A stretch of DNA of 64,000 nucleotides from BS150m-G50 sp964501185 [NCBI: uncultured Bacteroidia bacterium]. Lineage in GTDB: Bacteria; CAIWAD01; BS150m-G50. Below the pieces are notes generated by a model. The model ran no database searches and was not told where the DNA came from. It was given only the letters and a program-made list of their open reading frames with translations. The DNA lies in the NCBI GenBank assembly GCA_964501185.1, contig CAZCRT010000001.1, positions 74,123 through 138,122 on the forward strand. The letters are read 5' to 3'. The position numbers were made by a program, and so were the translations under genes. Position 1 is the stretch's first letter. The number at the start of each line of letters is the position of its first letter. Positions 1 to 9,817 of the stretch are shown here, piece after piece.

Positions 1-97
1 CCGAGGGTTTACAGGAAAACTGTATTATGGTCATCGCTTTAAAACAGAAGGAGGAATGTCATCGCTCCGGGTTTGTGGGTTTTGTCCTGTGGACGGT

Positions 98-1213
98 TCA
101 CTGCCTTCTGACGCAATTAGGCAGGGAGCCAACTTCGGCGTCCCCGAGAGCAATTGACTCCATGCAATCACGAGGGGTGCAACAGGTGTGGCACACCCGC
201 TTGAAAGCACGCACACTCAGCAAATTGACCTCTGGCGCCATGAGACCTTCCTTCAGCGGCTCCTCGCGCAGGAGGTCGGTACTGAGATACTTCTTGTTAT
301 CGTCCGGAAAGACGGTAACGACAACCGCTTCTTGACCAAGCTCTTCCAGGACCATCAGCGCACCCAGGAAGTTTGCCCCTGAAGAGATTCCAACTCCCAG
401 CCCAAGCTGCTCGGCGAGTTTCTGCGCCATCAGGATGGCATCGCCGTCATCAACACTGACGATCTCATCCAGGCCATCCAGATCCAGAATTGACGGGATA
501 AATTCATCTGAGATTCCCTGGATACGGTGTTTTCCTACTTTATGGCCGGTCGACAGGGTTGGCGAGTTGGATGGCTCCAACGGGCGCAGTTGTATAGCGG
601 GATGCTTTTCCCTGAGAAAACGTCCCGCCCCCATTATAGTGCCACCGGTTCCGACTCCCGCCACAAGAGCATCCGGGTACAGCGCGCGAAACCGCAATTG
701 CCACCAGATCTCGGGGCCTGTCGTCCGGTAATGGGCTTCAACATTATCCTCGTTGGAAAACTGCCGGGGAAGAAAAGCATTTTCTGTCCTCTCCGCCAGC
801 TCCTCTGCCCGGCTGATACTGCCGAGAAACCCGCCGCCTTCACGACTTACCAGCACAATTTCCGCACCCAGGCTACGGATGAGATTAATGCGCTCCTCGC
901 TCATCCAGCTTGGCATGAATATAGTCACCGGATGCCCCAGTGCGCGCCCTATTGACGCAAAAGCTATACCGGTGTTACCACTGGTCGCCTCAACAACCAG
1001 GTTGCCCGGCTTCAGAATACCCCGCTCATAGCCCTGCTCCAGGATGTGGAAAGCCATTCGATCCTTTATACTCCCGGTCATATTCAGATGCTCGGCTTTG
1101 GCATAGATGGTGCGCTTCTTCCCATTATACTGGAGCTCAATTTCCAACAGTGGCGTGTTGCCGATGAGACAGGATAATCCGTTTATCCGCGGCTGGCTTC
1201 TACTCTCCGTCAT
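98..1213 (-). CDS. Cysteine synthase family PLP enzyme with Cys-rich C-terminal tail
   Basis: This is a cytoplasmic beta-family PLP enzyme of 371 aa, probably making cysteine from O-acetylserine (or a relative) and sulfide. Seen in the protein: the PLP lysine in TGSIKDR (about residue 50), the substrate loop TSGNTG, the phosphate-binding loop GTGGT, GISSGAN, and the late motif [11 protein letters not shown]. Family members are usually about 300-320 aa; here about 45 extra residues follow the core and carry a cluster [10 protein letters not shown] plus one more Cys, which could bind a metal or be redox active (inference). It is the last gene of a leftward group with the YbjQ-like protein, 29 bases away, and a small membrane protein. 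The TGA stop is read as a true stop. Substrate specificity (CysK, CysM or cystathionine beta-synthase-like) is not decidable by eye. Confidence 0.88.
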   Translation of the reverse strand: MTESRSQPRINGLSCLIGNTPLLEIELQYNGKKRTIYAKAEHLNMTGSIKDRMAFHILEQGYERGILKPGNLVVEATSGNTGIAFASIGRALGHPVTIFMPSWMSEERINLIRSLGAEIVLVSREGGGFLGSISRAEELAERTENAFLPRQFSNEDNVEAHYRTTGPEIWWQLRFRALYPDALVAGVGTGGTIMGAGRFLREKHPAIQLRPLEPSNSPTLSTGHKVGKHRIQGISDEFIPSILDLDGLDEIVSVDDGDAILMAQKLAEQLGLGVGISSGANFLGALMVLEELGQEAVVVTVFPDDNKKYLSTDLLREEPLKEGLMAPEVNLLSVRAFKRVCHTCCTPRDCMESIALGDAEVGSLPNCVRRQ

Positions 1214-1242
1214 AAGTTCTCCATCCAGGTTCTTTGCCAGGT

Positions 1243-1569
1243 TTACAATTGCTTTTTTCGGAGCTTAACAGCGGTACCATAAGCGAGCAATTCAGCAGAT
1301 CCCTGCATCACCGCCGAAGTGGCAAACCGCAGACATACCACTCCATCAGCCCCCATGCTTTCAGCCTCTTGTTTCATCCGATCGATCGCCTGTTCGCGTG
1401 ATTCAGCCAGCATCTTGGTGTACTCGGTAATCTCGCCACCAACTATGGTGCGTAATCCTGCAAGAATATCTTTACCGACATGTCTGGCACGGATGGTGTT
1501 GCCCCTGACCAGTCCCAGCGTTTCAACGACTTCGTAATCGCCGAAATTATCCTGTGTTGTGATAAGCAT
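1243..1569 (-). CDS. YbjQ/UPF0145 family protein
   Basis: A 108-aa cytoplasmic protein of the YbjQ (UPF0145, putative heavy-metal-binding) family. The family pattern is visible: start MLITT, then [21 protein letters not shown], ARxQAIDRM-type helix, [10 protein letters not shown] and a final strand ending in AYGTAVKL. Family members form oligomers and their function is not established. It lies 29 bases upstream of the cysteine synthase gene and 9 bases downstream of a two-helix membrane protein, so the three are probably co-transcribed. Confidence 0.85.
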   Translation of the reverse strand: MLITTQDNFGDYEVVETLGLVRGNTIRARHVGKDILAGLRTIVGGEITEYTKMLAESREQAIDRMKQEAESMGADGVVCLRFATSAVMQGSAELLAYGTAVKLRKKQL

Positions 1570-1578
1570 CAGAATCCC

Positions 1579-1782
1579 CTATTTTTCAACCGTCCTGTCA
1601 TAATAATCATCCTCGCTGCTGGTCAGGCGATCTTTGAGCGCTTTGACAAATAACAATCCGATCCCGACAATTGCTACCAGGCCGATAATTCCCCATGGGA
1701 AAGTGGTTATGATGCCTGCAAACAAAGCGATCAACCAGCCAACTGCGACAATCCCCAGCAGTAAATACCCGAAATACTCCAT
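1579..1782 (-). CDS. Small two-helix membrane protein
   Basis: A 67-aa protein with two predicted membrane helices (about residues 5-25 and 30-48, with FPWG between them) and a charged acidic tail SSEDDYYDRTVEK. No family name is assigned. It ends 9 bases before the YbjQ-like gene, and such short membrane proteins are often encoded next to YbjQ genes. The leader reads gagaggggtacagt before the ATG, a good ribosome binding site. Function unknown. Confidence 0.7.
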   Translation of the reverse strand: MEYFGYLLLGIVAVGWLIALFAGIITTFPWGIIGLVAIVGIGLLFVKALKDRLTSSEDDYYDRTVEK

Positions 1783-2010
1783 ACTGTACCCCTCTCGTTA
1801 ACACCGAGGTGTGAAACCTGCCCCCGGTAGAAGACTGGCGGACAACAGGTTATGATTTAAAAGTATGTAACCCGAAAATATGTAGTTCATAAAACAGGCG
1901 TGGTAGTAAAGTAGTAAGTGAAGTGCAGATAGACAAGATGATGAGTCTGATGAGTTGAACTGAGCAGCAAACCCTATCAGGCAAACGGGCGATAAACCTG
2001 TTCCTCTTCT

Positions 2011-2312
2011 CAATAATACTGTAGCAGGCAGCCAGGTCTTCGCCTGTTACAGGGATGAAGCAACCCACAGGTTTATGCGCCGGCTGACTGCCCGATGAAG
2101 AGCTATCTGTAAGAAACAGGGTGGATGGTTGAGACTATTCGTTTTTCTCAATAATACTGTAGCAGGCAGCCAGGTCTTCGCCTGTTACAGGGATGAAGCA
2201 ACCCACAGGTTTATGCGCCGGCTGACTGCCCGATGAAGAGCTATCTGTAAGAAACAGGGTGGATGGTTGAGACTATTCGTTTTTCTCAATAATACTGTAG
2301 CAGGCAGCCAGG
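2011..2312. repeat. 138-bp tandem repeat, two full copies plus a partial
   Basis: Two adjacent near-identical 138-bp units (2011-2148 and 2149-2286) are followed by the first 26 bases of a third (2287-2312), where the sequence runs into the 3' end of the gene at 2273-2512. The shared segment begins caataatactgtagcaggca. On the minus strand it encodes LAACYSIIEK, the C-terminal peptide of that gene, so the array repeats the gene's tail downstream of its stop codon. The unit contains a short inverted repeat CCTGTtACAGG. Confidence 0.9.
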
Positions 2313-2512
2313 AAATTTTCCTCGGGGGCGCTGGCGGTAGACGCAGAGCGAGGTGAGAGTTTGAGGTCCTGTTGGGCGCGTCCAATGTAGTCGGCGAGAT
2401 GTTGCATTTGTTGACGGTAACGACGTTCCGGCAGCCTGTTACGCAGTAACCGGATTGTGTACAGGACACCTAAAACGCCCGCGGCAACTGTCAACGCGAA
2501 CAGCCACTCCAT
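2273..2512 (-). CDS. Small N-terminally anchored membrane protein
   Basis: A 79-aa protein with one N-terminal membrane helix (about residues 3-20), then a basic stretch LLRNRLPERRYRQQMQ and a helical region. No family recognised. The start is supported by a very good ribosome binding site (aaaggagga, 6 bases before the ATG). The last 13 residues, including LAACYSIIEK, lie inside the first part of the 138-bp tandem repeat. The C-terminus may therefore have been altered by the repeat. Confidence 0.65.
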   Translation of the reverse strand: MEWLFALTVAAGVLGVLYTIRLLRNRLPERRYRQQMQHLADYIGRAQQDLKLSPRSASTASAPEENFLAACYSIIEKNE

Positions 2513-2914
2513 GTTCGTATCCTCCTTTATCGCATTGGCGTCCCTTAAGCGATTATTGAATTTTAAATTCAGTAATCGTAAGGCAGCAGTAATGGAACAT
2601 TATCTGCTTGAGCCGCCATTTGAAACGCAGCTATGAGTGTGCGTTTCACTTGTATTATCGGCGGGATTCCGAAAACGTTGAGAAGGAAAATTGACCACGA
2701 AGATCACGAAGGAGAAGTCGGGATGGTTAAACTAGAACAGGGAAACTATTACTATACAAAATCGCTGTTTAACATTGGTTTATCAACCACATGGATAGAC
2801 ATTGGCGACTTTCGTGATTGTATTTTCCCTTTGTTCCGGGATTCCCCATAAAACAACTCTTCTTCGTGTGCTTCGTGAAGCGTAGCGCTTCTTGGTGAGT
2901 CTTCTGGTTGTTTC
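2513..2914. other. Intergenic region with scattered direct and inverted motif
   Basis: Four hundred bases between two leftward genes. It carries the motif ccacgaagatcacgaagga (about 2693-2712) and an imperfect reverse copy near 2859-2880 (cttcttcgtgtgcttcgtga). Similar cgaag-rich motifs are common in intergenic DNA of many bacteria (general knowledge). No convincing gene is seen. Confidence 0.5.
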
Positions 2915-3856
2915 TCACCAGTCGAACGGATCGAAATTGGATTCCACTTCCCGGGGATCCTCTTCCGCCTCCCAGCGTCGGCGGGTGCGGCGGTTACGGC
3001 GACGGACAATAATCACGGCAACAATAACCAGCACCAGGATAAACCCCCAGATCCAGCTGTTGATGCCCAGTAGAATGTAATAGAAATAATGTTTCCAGAG
3101 GTGTCGTCGCCATTGTTTCTCAAATCCCGCAAACGATTCACCTGTTGCTGTTTGAAAAGCTCCCTCGAAAGGATGTCCACGTCCCAGCTGATTCAACAGA
3201 AGCACCATTGCCGACCCACCGAAACGGTCGCGAAAATAGTCAACCGCCAGAACAGCCTCACTGTAGGCCAGTCGCGCTTCAGTTCCGGAGAAGCTATGGA
3301 GATCCTCCAGTTCATCCAGAGCAAAAACCCTGCTGGTCAGTAGAGCCCTGGCAATTTCTGAGCGTCGTGTGATATCAAGCTCGCCCGACACAGACACCGC
3401 GATTCCCTCATTCAACCATTTCGGTACCGGAAATCCGCGCGCCAGAGTGTGAACCGCCAGATGGGCAAGTTCATGGGACAACAGAGATGACCAGTCGTTC
3501 CGCACACTAGCCCAGCGATTGCTTTTAAGCAGAACAATATTGCGATCGGAAAGGGCAACAGCCGCACCCCAATGTGGCACACTCCCGCGTGCTATCCGGT
3601 AAAATTCGTCTGCAGAGGGGGCGATCAGAACTATCGGATGATCGGGCAGGCGCACCGGCAATTCGCGCTCCACCCGCTGCCAGGCAGCGACCAGAAGATA
3701 TGTGATATCACGGGCCAGGTGGCTGTCACGGGAATCATATTGAACGGTGAAAGGTGGTGATTGCAGCTCAAGCAGGTTGCTGTCTGTCGTTGGCGCCGCC
3801 TTAATGGCCAGCGGTAATAGCAGGAACAGGATAAACAGGCGCAGATAACGGCTCAC
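2915..3856 (-). CDS. Membrane-anchored peptidase-MA-like metalloprotease
   Basis: A 313-aa exported protein. Residues 1-20 form a signal peptide; the metallopeptidase core has HELAH at 128-132 and the third zinc ligand in WLNEG (Glu150), the gluzincin arrangement of the peptidase MA family. A membrane helix at about 265-285 is followed by a very basic segment RRRNRRTRRR and an acidic tail, so the catalytic domain should face the periplasm. The start codon overlaps the priA stop by 4 bases (ATGA), implying translational coupling, although no functional link to replication restart is evident. The substrate is unknown. Confidence 0.75.
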   Translation of the reverse strand: MSRYLRLFILFLLLPLAIKAAPTTDSNLLELQSPPFTVQYDSRDSHLARDITYLLVAAWQRVERELPVRLPDHPIVLIAPSADEFYRIARGSVPHWGAAVALSDRNIVLLKSNRWASVRNDWSSLLSHELAHLAVHTLARGFPVPKWLNEGIAVSVSGELDITRRSEIARALLTSRVFALDELEDLHSFSGTEARLAYSEAVLAVDYFRDRFGGSAMVLLLNQLGRGHPFEGAFQTATGESFAGFEKQWRRHLWKHYFYYILLGINSWIWGFILVLVIVAVIIVRRRNRRTRRRWEAEEDPREVESNFDPFDW

Positions 3857-6309
3857 ATTAAACTCAATGGGTCTACAGTAATTGTCAGATAGCTGTCATC
3901 GCTGTGGCGAAGACGGTTGAACTGATCAAGCGCCCCACGCAGCAGCTGACGCAACCTGGTGCCGTTTGGATCGCTGTTGCGGGCGGACTTAACGATGTAG
4001 TGGTAGCGGTATTCCCGCCAGATTTTCTGGATAGGGGCCGGCGCCGGGCCCAGGAGTTGCATGTTGCCCAGGTTTTTCTGCAGGAAAGGCAACAGGGCTT
4101 CGGCAGCGAGACGGCAACCCTCACGGTCTGTAGCTTTTATCGTCAACAAACCCAGACGACTGAAGGGGGGATAGTTTAACAAACGACGGGTTTCCGCTTC
4201 ACCGGTCAGAAAAACCTCCATGTCGTCGGCCTGTACCTGCTGCAGTGCCCGGTTTTCCGGACGGAAGGTTTGAATCACCACAAGCCCCGGCAACTCGGCC
4301 CGTCCCGCCCGTCCTGCCACCTGTGTCAGCAGCTGGAATGTACGCTCCTGCGCCCGAAAATCCGGCAGCGCCAGCTCGGTGTCAGCATTCACCACCCCGA
4401 CAAAAGTCACGCGGGGAAAATCGTGTCCCTTGGCTACCGACTGGGTGCCCAGTAGAATATCGTACTCCCCTGCATTAAACGCAGCAATCATGGCGTTGTA
4501 TGCGTCCGGGCTGCGGGTGGTGTCCTGGTCCATACGCAGGATGGTGTGTTGCTGGAAAAGCGAATGCAGCTGCTCTTCAACCTGTTGCGTACCGGTACCA
4601 AAAAACTCAAGCTTACCGGAACCGCACTCATCGCAGCGGGAGAGAGGTGTGCGCGAATGGCCACAGTAATGACAGCGGAGCTCAAGATCGGTTTTATGGT
4701 AGGTAAGAGTAATATCACAGTTGGGGCATTGAACTACTGTCCCACAGGAAACACACTGCTGCCAGGAAGAATAACCACGGCGGTTCTGCAGGATAATTGC
4801 CTGCTCACCCCGCTCCAGTGTGTCGAGCAGGCCGCTGACAAAGCGATTTGAAAACATTTTAACAGTATCGCCGGCTGTCTCACGCCACACCTCCTTCATG
4901 TCGATCAGCTCGATCACCGGATGGGAATGCGCGCCCGTTCTTTCAGGCAACAGCATACGGGTAAGCCTGCCCGCGGCCACATTGTGGTGTGTTTCCAGTG
5001 CCGGAGTGGCACTACCGAGCAATACAGGCACACCGAGGTCGCGCCCCCGCAGCAGGGCAGCATCCCGGGCGTTGTAGCGGGGGGCGGGATCGAACTGTTT
5101 GAAGGAGGAGTCATGTTCTTCATCAACAACAATCATACCGATTCGCTCCAGCGGCGCGAAAACAGCTGATCTGACACCAACCACGACATCGTATTTATCC
5201 TGTCTAATTCCCAGCCACGCATCATAGCGCTGCCGGTCAGTCAGGCGGCTGTGCATTACAATTACCCTTGTACCGAAGAACGCGTTAAAACGTGCCACAA
5301 TCTGCGGCGTCAGTGAGATTTCCGGTACCAGTACCAGTGCCTGCCGGCCGTTCTCCACAACCCTTTTTATGGCCTCAAGATAGACCTGGGTTTTACCGCT
5401 GCCGGTAACACCCTGAAGCAGGAATGCCTTGAATTCACCAGACTGTTGGGCGGCAACCAGTGTTGATAGCGCCTGTTTCTGCTCCCGGTTAAGCGAAATG
5501 TCCAGTACGCTTGTGTCGCTGGAATGTGATGGCGCTACTGAATCGAGTTCACGATCGAACTGCTCCACAAAGCCGCTCTCCAGAAGGGAGCGCAGCGGAG
5601 GGAGGGAATGAAGCTGCAGCAACTCACGGCGAGGCACCACCCCAAACTCGGAAAGTCTTTTCAGAATTGACACCTGGGCCGGGCGGCGCCTGAGTTCAGC
5701 AATTGCATCTTCAATTCTATCATCCGATAACCCCGATGGCAAACGCAAGCACGCTTCTTTGCGCCTGGCCAGACTGCGTCCTTTCAATTCTTCAGTAGCG
5801 GTAATCAGCCCGTGGTCCAGAAGAAAGCGCAGATCATTATTGATGCTCTTGCGCCTGACCTGACGGGAAAGATAACGAATTCCGGTATCGGGATGTTCAC
5901 GCAGAGCCTGTAGCAGGCGTTTGCGTAAAGGTGACAGGCGGGGAAGCTCTGCGGGTGATTGCTCAGACAGACGGAAGACCATCCTGCCCGCAAAATTGAT
6001 ACCGGGCGGGAGAGCACAGCGCAGTGTCTCTCCGATGGAAGCCACATAGTAGTCAGCAACCTGCCGGCAGAAGTGAAGTGTTTCCGGTGTAAACAGGGGA
6101 AATGGGTCCAGCGTGTCGCTGATCGGTTTGATTTTGCTGCTGTCGTAATCCGGCCTGTCCAGCAACTCCAGCACGTACCCGGTTTGCAGCCTGCTCCCCA
6201 GCGTCACCAGAACCCGCGCCCCGGGGAGCACCTGCGACATAAGCTCAGCCGGTACCGAGTAGGTGTAGATCGGATTAAAGGGAAGCGGCAACGCAACTCT
6301 GACGAACAA
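3853..6309 (-). CDS. priA: Primosomal protein N' (replication restart helicase PriA)
   Basis: PriA is the 3'-5' superfamily 2 helicase that reloads the replisome on collapsed forks. The 818-aa protein has the N-terminal DNA-binding region, Walker A GVTGSGKT at 300-307, the DEEH box (VVDEEHDSSFKQ), and the zinc-binding segment with CVSC, CPNC, CHYC and CDEC pairs, followed by helicase motifs V and VI (GTQSVAKGHDFP, QVAGRAGR). Length fits the family. It sits 2 bases after recG and overlaps the peptidase gene by 4 bases, inside the leftward cluster valS-DUF4139-recG-priA-peptidase. Pairing of recG and priA makes sense because both act on stalled forks. Confidence 0.97.
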   Translation of the reverse strand: MFVRVALPLPFNPIYTYSVPAELMSQVLPGARVLVTLGSRLQTGYVLELLDRPDYDSSKIKPISDTLDPFPLFTPETLHFCRQVADYYVASIGETLRCALPPGINFAGRMVFRLSEQSPAELPRLSPLRKRLLQALREHPDTGIRYLSRQVRRKSINNDLRFLLDHGLITATEELKGRSLARRKEACLRLPSGLSDDRIEDAIAELRRRPAQVSILKRLSEFGVVPRRELLQLHSLPPLRSLLESGFVEQFDRELDSVAPSHSSDTSVLDISLNREQKQALSTLVAAQQSGEFKAFLLQGVTGSGKTQVYLEAIKRVVENGRQALVLVPEISLTPQIVARFNAFFGTRVIVMHSRLTDRQRYDAWLGIRQDKYDVVVGVRSAVFAPLERIGMIVVDEEHDSSFKQFDPAPRYNARDAALLRGRDLGVPVLLGSATPALETHHNVAAGRLTRMLLPERTGAHSHPVIELIDMKEVWRETAGDTVKMFSNRFVSGLLDTLERGEQAIILQNRRGYSSWQQCVSCGTVVQCPNCDITLTYHKTDLELRCHYCGHSRTPLSRCDECGSGKLEFFGTGTQQVEEQLHSLFQQHTILRMDQDTTRSPDAYNAMIAAFNAGEYDILLGTQSVAKGHDFPRVTFVGVVNADTELALPDFRAQERTFQLLTQVAGRAGRAELPGLVVIQTFRPENRALQQVQADDMEVFLTGEAETRRLLNYPPFSRLGLLTIKATDREGCRLAAEALLPFLQKNLGNMQLLGPAPAPIQKIWREYRYHYIVKSARNSDPNGTRLRQLLRGALDQFNRLRHSDDSYLTITVDPLSLM

Positions 6310-6311
6310 AA

Positions 6312-8396
6312 TCAGTCCTCGATAAGGTTGAAGCGATCTTCGTAAAACCGCAGGTAGTAATCACGAATTCTGGGGTGGTTCAGCAGGCGGGGATCATCCT
6401 GTACCAACTGAAAAGCAATGTCACGGGTTCGGAACATGATACCGGAGTCAGCGATCAGATCGGCAATTTTAAGAGTTGGCAATCCATGTTGACGGGTACC
6501 AAAAAAATCACCCGATCCACGCAGCTTCATATCAGCTTCCGCGATCTTGAAACCATCCGGAAAATCAATCATCGCGTTCAGGCGACAACGACCCTCCTCG
6601 GAAAGCGCGGCTCCCGCCACCAGTATACAATAAGACTTTCGCGGCCCCCTTCCAACACGTCCCCGCAGCTGATGCAGTTGTGATAACCCGAAACGCTCGG
6701 CATGTATCACAGCCATAATGGTTGCGTTGGGATTGTCGACGCCAACCTCCACCACGGTTGTCGAAACCAGCACCTGGATTTCACCGGCAGAAAAGCGCTG
6801 CATGATATCATCTTTTTCTTCTGCCGGCATACGCCCGTGAATCAATCCAACCTCGATTCCCTGGAAATATTTCTGTGCAAGTTCGTCACGGGAACGGGTG
6901 GCGGCACGCAGGTTGAGTTTGTCGGAATCTTCGACCAGCGGATAAACGATATACGCCTGCTCCCCCGACTCTACACGCTCGCGGATAAAAGGCATGATCT
7001 CCGGCAACTTGTTGTCGTAACGCCAGTGAGTAGAGATTGGCTGCCGCCCCGGTGGCAGCTCCCTGATCAGCGATATATCCAGATCACCGTAAACCGAAAG
7101 AGCCAGCGTGCGAGGAATCGGAGTAGCGCTCATCACCAGCGTGTCCGGACGTACCCCTTTGTCGCGCAGCTGACCCCGCTGAAGTACACCAAAACGATGC
7201 TGCTCGTCGATAACCACCAGCCCCAGATTGTTGAACCTGACTGATTTCTGAAAGAGAGCATGTGTACCGATGATGATATCAGCATTGCCGCTGGTGATCT
7301 CGTAGTTGCGCTGCTGGCGCAGGCGACTCTTCTGCCCACCGGTTAACAGCGTGACATTGACAGGCAGTTGTGAGACAAAGTTCATGATACTGCGATAATG
7401 CTGGTCGGCCAGGATCTCAGTCGGCACCATCAGGGCACACTGATAACCGTTTTCTACGGCCAGCAGCATTGCCAGCACAGCCACCAGGGTTTTACCTGAG
7501 CCGACGTCACCCTCGAGCAGGCGGTTCATCGGCTGTGGCGAACGCATATCTTTCAGAATTTCATCAGTAACCTGCTCCTGGTCAGCGGTAAATGAAAAAG
7601 GAAGGCTGTCCAGCAGCTGCTGGCGCAGGTCGCCACTCTTATGAAAACTGATACCCTTTTCTATAACCTTGACATGATACTTCCTCAGCGCCAGCATCAA
7701 CTCCAGGAAGAAGAACTCGTTGAACTTGAGACGGTAGCGTGCCTGCTTCAATTGTTCCGGGGAAGGGGGGCGGTGTACCCACTCCAGGGCATCCGCGTAG
7801 CTGACCAGATCGTGTTCACGCAGGAAACCCGGTGAAAAACAGTCTGGATAATCACCATCGAGGTCATCAAGAATATGTGATACAATACGAAACATGCCCC
7901 GGCTGTCCAGGTAAGCTCGTCGCAGTGCCTCGGTGCCTGGATACAATGGGATCAAGCGCCCCTCAAAACCACCGTCCTCATCCCGCAGGTTGATTTTTTC
8001 GAGCGCCGGGTGGGTAAAAGACCAGCCCCGATACATGGTTGGTTTGCCGGTAGCCGCAATGAAGTCGCCCTCCTTGAAGGCGGCTTCGAAGTAGCGAAGG
8101 TTGTTGAAAAATACCAGCGTCATGCTGCCGCTGTCATCCTCAAGTGTAAGGCGGAAAATGCGGCGCCGCTTTCCTCGAAAGGACTCACGACCGGTGATGC
8201 GCCCAACAACAGTGACCGGATCTCCGTCCACTACCAGGTCGCTTATCTGAGATACATTGGTGCGGTCCAGATAACGTCTTGGAAAATAGTGGAGCAGATC
8301 ATACCAGCTGGTGAGGCCATGATCGCTCAGGACGGCGAACTTCTTTGGTCCCACACCTTTTGCAAACTGGATACTCTTATCGGTTAATGACTCCAT
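6312..8396 (-). CDS. recG: ATP-dependent DNA helicase RecG
   Basis: RecG regresses and remodels branched DNA at stalled forks. The 694-aa protein has the N-terminal wedge/OB domain (about 60-160), Walker A GDVGSGKT at 296-303, the DEQH box (VVIDEQHRFG), SATPIPRT, and motif VI QLRGRVGRG, then the TRG-type C-terminal region ending in GTRQHGLPTLKIADL. Size and motif order match the family. Its start overlaps the end of the DUF4139 gene by 20 bases and it ends 2 bases before priA, so it is translated as part of a polycistron. Confidence 0.97.
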   Translation of the reverse strand: MESLTDKSIQFAKGVGPKKFAVLSDHGLTSWYDLLHYFPRRYLDRTNVSQISDLVVDGDPVTVVGRITGRESFRGKRRRIFRLTLEDDSGSMTLVFFNNLRYFEAAFKEGDFIAATGKPTMYRGWSFTHPALEKINLRDEDGGFEGRLIPLYPGTEALRRAYLDSRGMFRIVSHILDDLDGDYPDCFSPGFLREHDLVSYADALEWVHRPPSPEQLKQARYRLKFNEFFFLELMLALRKYHVKVIEKGISFHKSGDLRQQLLDSLPFSFTADQEQVTDEILKDMRSPQPMNRLLEGDVGSGKTLVAVLAMLLAVENGYQCALMVPTEILADQHYRSIMNFVSQLPVNVTLLTGGQKSRLRQQRNYEITSGNADIIIGTHALFQKSVRFNNLGLVVIDEQHRFGVLQRGQLRDKGVRPDTLVMSATPIPRTLALSVYGDLDISLIRELPPGRQPISTHWRYDNKLPEIMPFIRERVESGEQAYIVYPLVEDSDKLNLRAATRSRDELAQKYFQGIEVGLIHGRMPAEEKDDIMQRFSAGEIQVLVSTTVVEVGVDNPNATIMAVIHAERFGLSQLHQLRGRVGRGPRKSYCILVAGAALSEEGRCRLNAMIDFPDGFKIAEADMKLRGSGDFFGTRQHGLPTLKIADLIADSGIMFRTRDIAFQLVQDDPRLLNHPRIRDYYLRFYEDRFNLIED

Positions 8397-9762
8397 GCCG
8401 CTTCAGTTGGTAACTGTATTCAAGGGTGGCTTCGCCATCAGCCGGAACAGCCAGCTCCATCTCGATCAGCGTGGCGCTGAGGCGTACGAATGTGGTGTTG
8501 CAATCAGTGATGCTGGCGCCGGCAGGAACATGTTCATGCACCTTCACCCGGACAGCTTCCTCTTTGTGGTTGCGAAGTTCTACTTTAATCCTGGCGCTGT
8601 GGCCGTAGCGTCCTATCTGTTGCCTGCTCAGGACAGTGCGCTCAGCAACCATATCAAATACTTTACCCAACGAGAGACTGACCGGTTCGTCTTTTGGGGT
8701 GTGGTCTATACGGTCCTCCCCGACAAACTGGCGGGTGTCGTCTTCGTCCAGCTTGTATACACGCACCACACCTGCCGGTAACGGAATACCCAGCTGATTC
8801 TGCTCACTGTTTTCAAAGCGGGCGGTAACCAGCACCCTGTTACTGTCACGAGTGTAATCGTAAAGATATTCGCGAGAGACAGCGACTTCACGGGTGGGGA
8901 ATAGCGCCAGCTGTTTATCCTGGTTGTTTTTCAGGGTTGCCGGACGGTCAAGTGTGTAGAGGTGATATTCGAAGAAGGGGCGCTCAGTGAAACCACCCTC
9001 AGCGACAGAGTAAAAATCCACCGAAGCCGGGGGTGGAGGTGTGCGATGACGTGACACAAGATTAACATCACCGGCGATCAACTTGAGGTTGGCGTCACTG
9101 AAAGTTGTCCCGGTACGGTTTGTGACCGTAACCCAGCAGCCAAGCTGCATGGCGGTGTCGTTCTGATTAAGGATGGCAACATAGTCCGCCGTCCAGTTCA
9201 TCCCCGTAGTCAGGTAAGTCAGGGTTACCGGAAAGTTATCACTGCGCGGCGCCGTGACCAGCCATTTAAGAGTGGGGCGCGTTATCAACCCCTGTGGCAA
9301 CTCTGGAAAAACCGCAGACACCACATGATTACGATCGACAGTAATGATATTTCCACCATCCTGCTCCAGAACAATTCCACCACTGGCGGAGAGAAGTTTT
9401 CCAGTGATAACCGCATCGCTTTCGAGCGTCAGAGTTACAGGGTGGTCCAGGTATTTGTGATACAGTTTCGCGACATCAACCAGGTCGTATTCGAAGTTCT
9501 GCTCGAGTACCTGAATGCCGGGAGCGGTAAAACCGACGGTCTGTGGCATTACTTTGGCCGACACACCCGGAATAGCGAGTTCGTTGACGCCGTCAGTGAG
9601 CTGCAGCTGACGCAGGTCGGTAACTATGGCGCGGTCCTGGTTGTAAACCGTAATAGCAACACCGTCCGTCTCCGCCATGGCGAGAGGGACAAGCGCTAAT
9701 GGACTGGCGATAATCAACAATGTCAACATCAGGATCAGGACCGGCAGTGTTCTCCTGTACAT
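8377..9762 (-). CDS. Secreted DUF4139 domain protein
   Basis: A 461-aa exported protein with a long signal peptide (about 1-30, cleavage probably after LAMA). The body matches the DUF4139 architecture: an N-terminal beta domain with VYNQDRAIV, the segment WTADYVAIL about 200 residues in, a proline run (RTPPPPASVDF), and the C-terminal beta-sandwich region with NHKEEAVRVKVHEHVP. The function of DUF4139 proteins is not known. A strong ribosome binding site (gaagggaggg) precedes the ATG. It lies 55 bases after valS and overlaps recG by 20 bases; this looks like an operon of convenience rather than a shared pathway. Confidence 0.8.
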   Translation of the reverse strand: MYRRTLPVLILMLTLLIIASPLALVPLAMAETDGVAITVYNQDRAIVTDLRQLQLTDGVNELAIPGVSAKVMPQTVGFTAPGIQVLEQNFEYDLVDVAKLYHKYLDHPVTLTLESDAVITGKLLSASGGIVLEQDGGNIITVDRNHVVSAVFPELPQGLITRPTLKWLVTAPRSDNFPVTLTYLTTGMNWTADYVAILNQNDTAMQLGCWVTVTNRTGTTFSDANLKLIAGDVNLVSRHRTPPPPASVDFYSVAEGGFTERPFFEYHLYTLDRPATLKNNQDKQLALFPTREVAVSREYLYDYTRDSNRVLVTARFENSEQNQLGIPLPAGVVRVYKLDEDDTRQFVGEDRIDHTPKDEPVSLSLGKVFDMVAERTVLSRQQIGRYGHSARIKVELRNHKEEAVRVKVHEHVPAGASITDCNTTFVRLSATLIEMELAVPADGEATLEYSYQLKRHGVINR

Positions 9763-9817
9763 GGAAACCCTCCCTTCGGTATAGACAGCCGACCCGGATG
9801 GGCCACGCTGTTATTTC

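Noticed and set aside
98-100. TGA at the end of the cysteine synthase gene as a possible second selenocysteine codon, near a Cys-rich tail
   Set aside because: Only about 12 unremarkable residues follow before the next stop, there is no U/C redox motif at the site, and no SECIS-like stem is evident.
2633-2851. Small open frame with KIDHEDHEGE
   Set aside because: The peptide comes from a common intergenic cgaag-type motif; no ribosome binding site.
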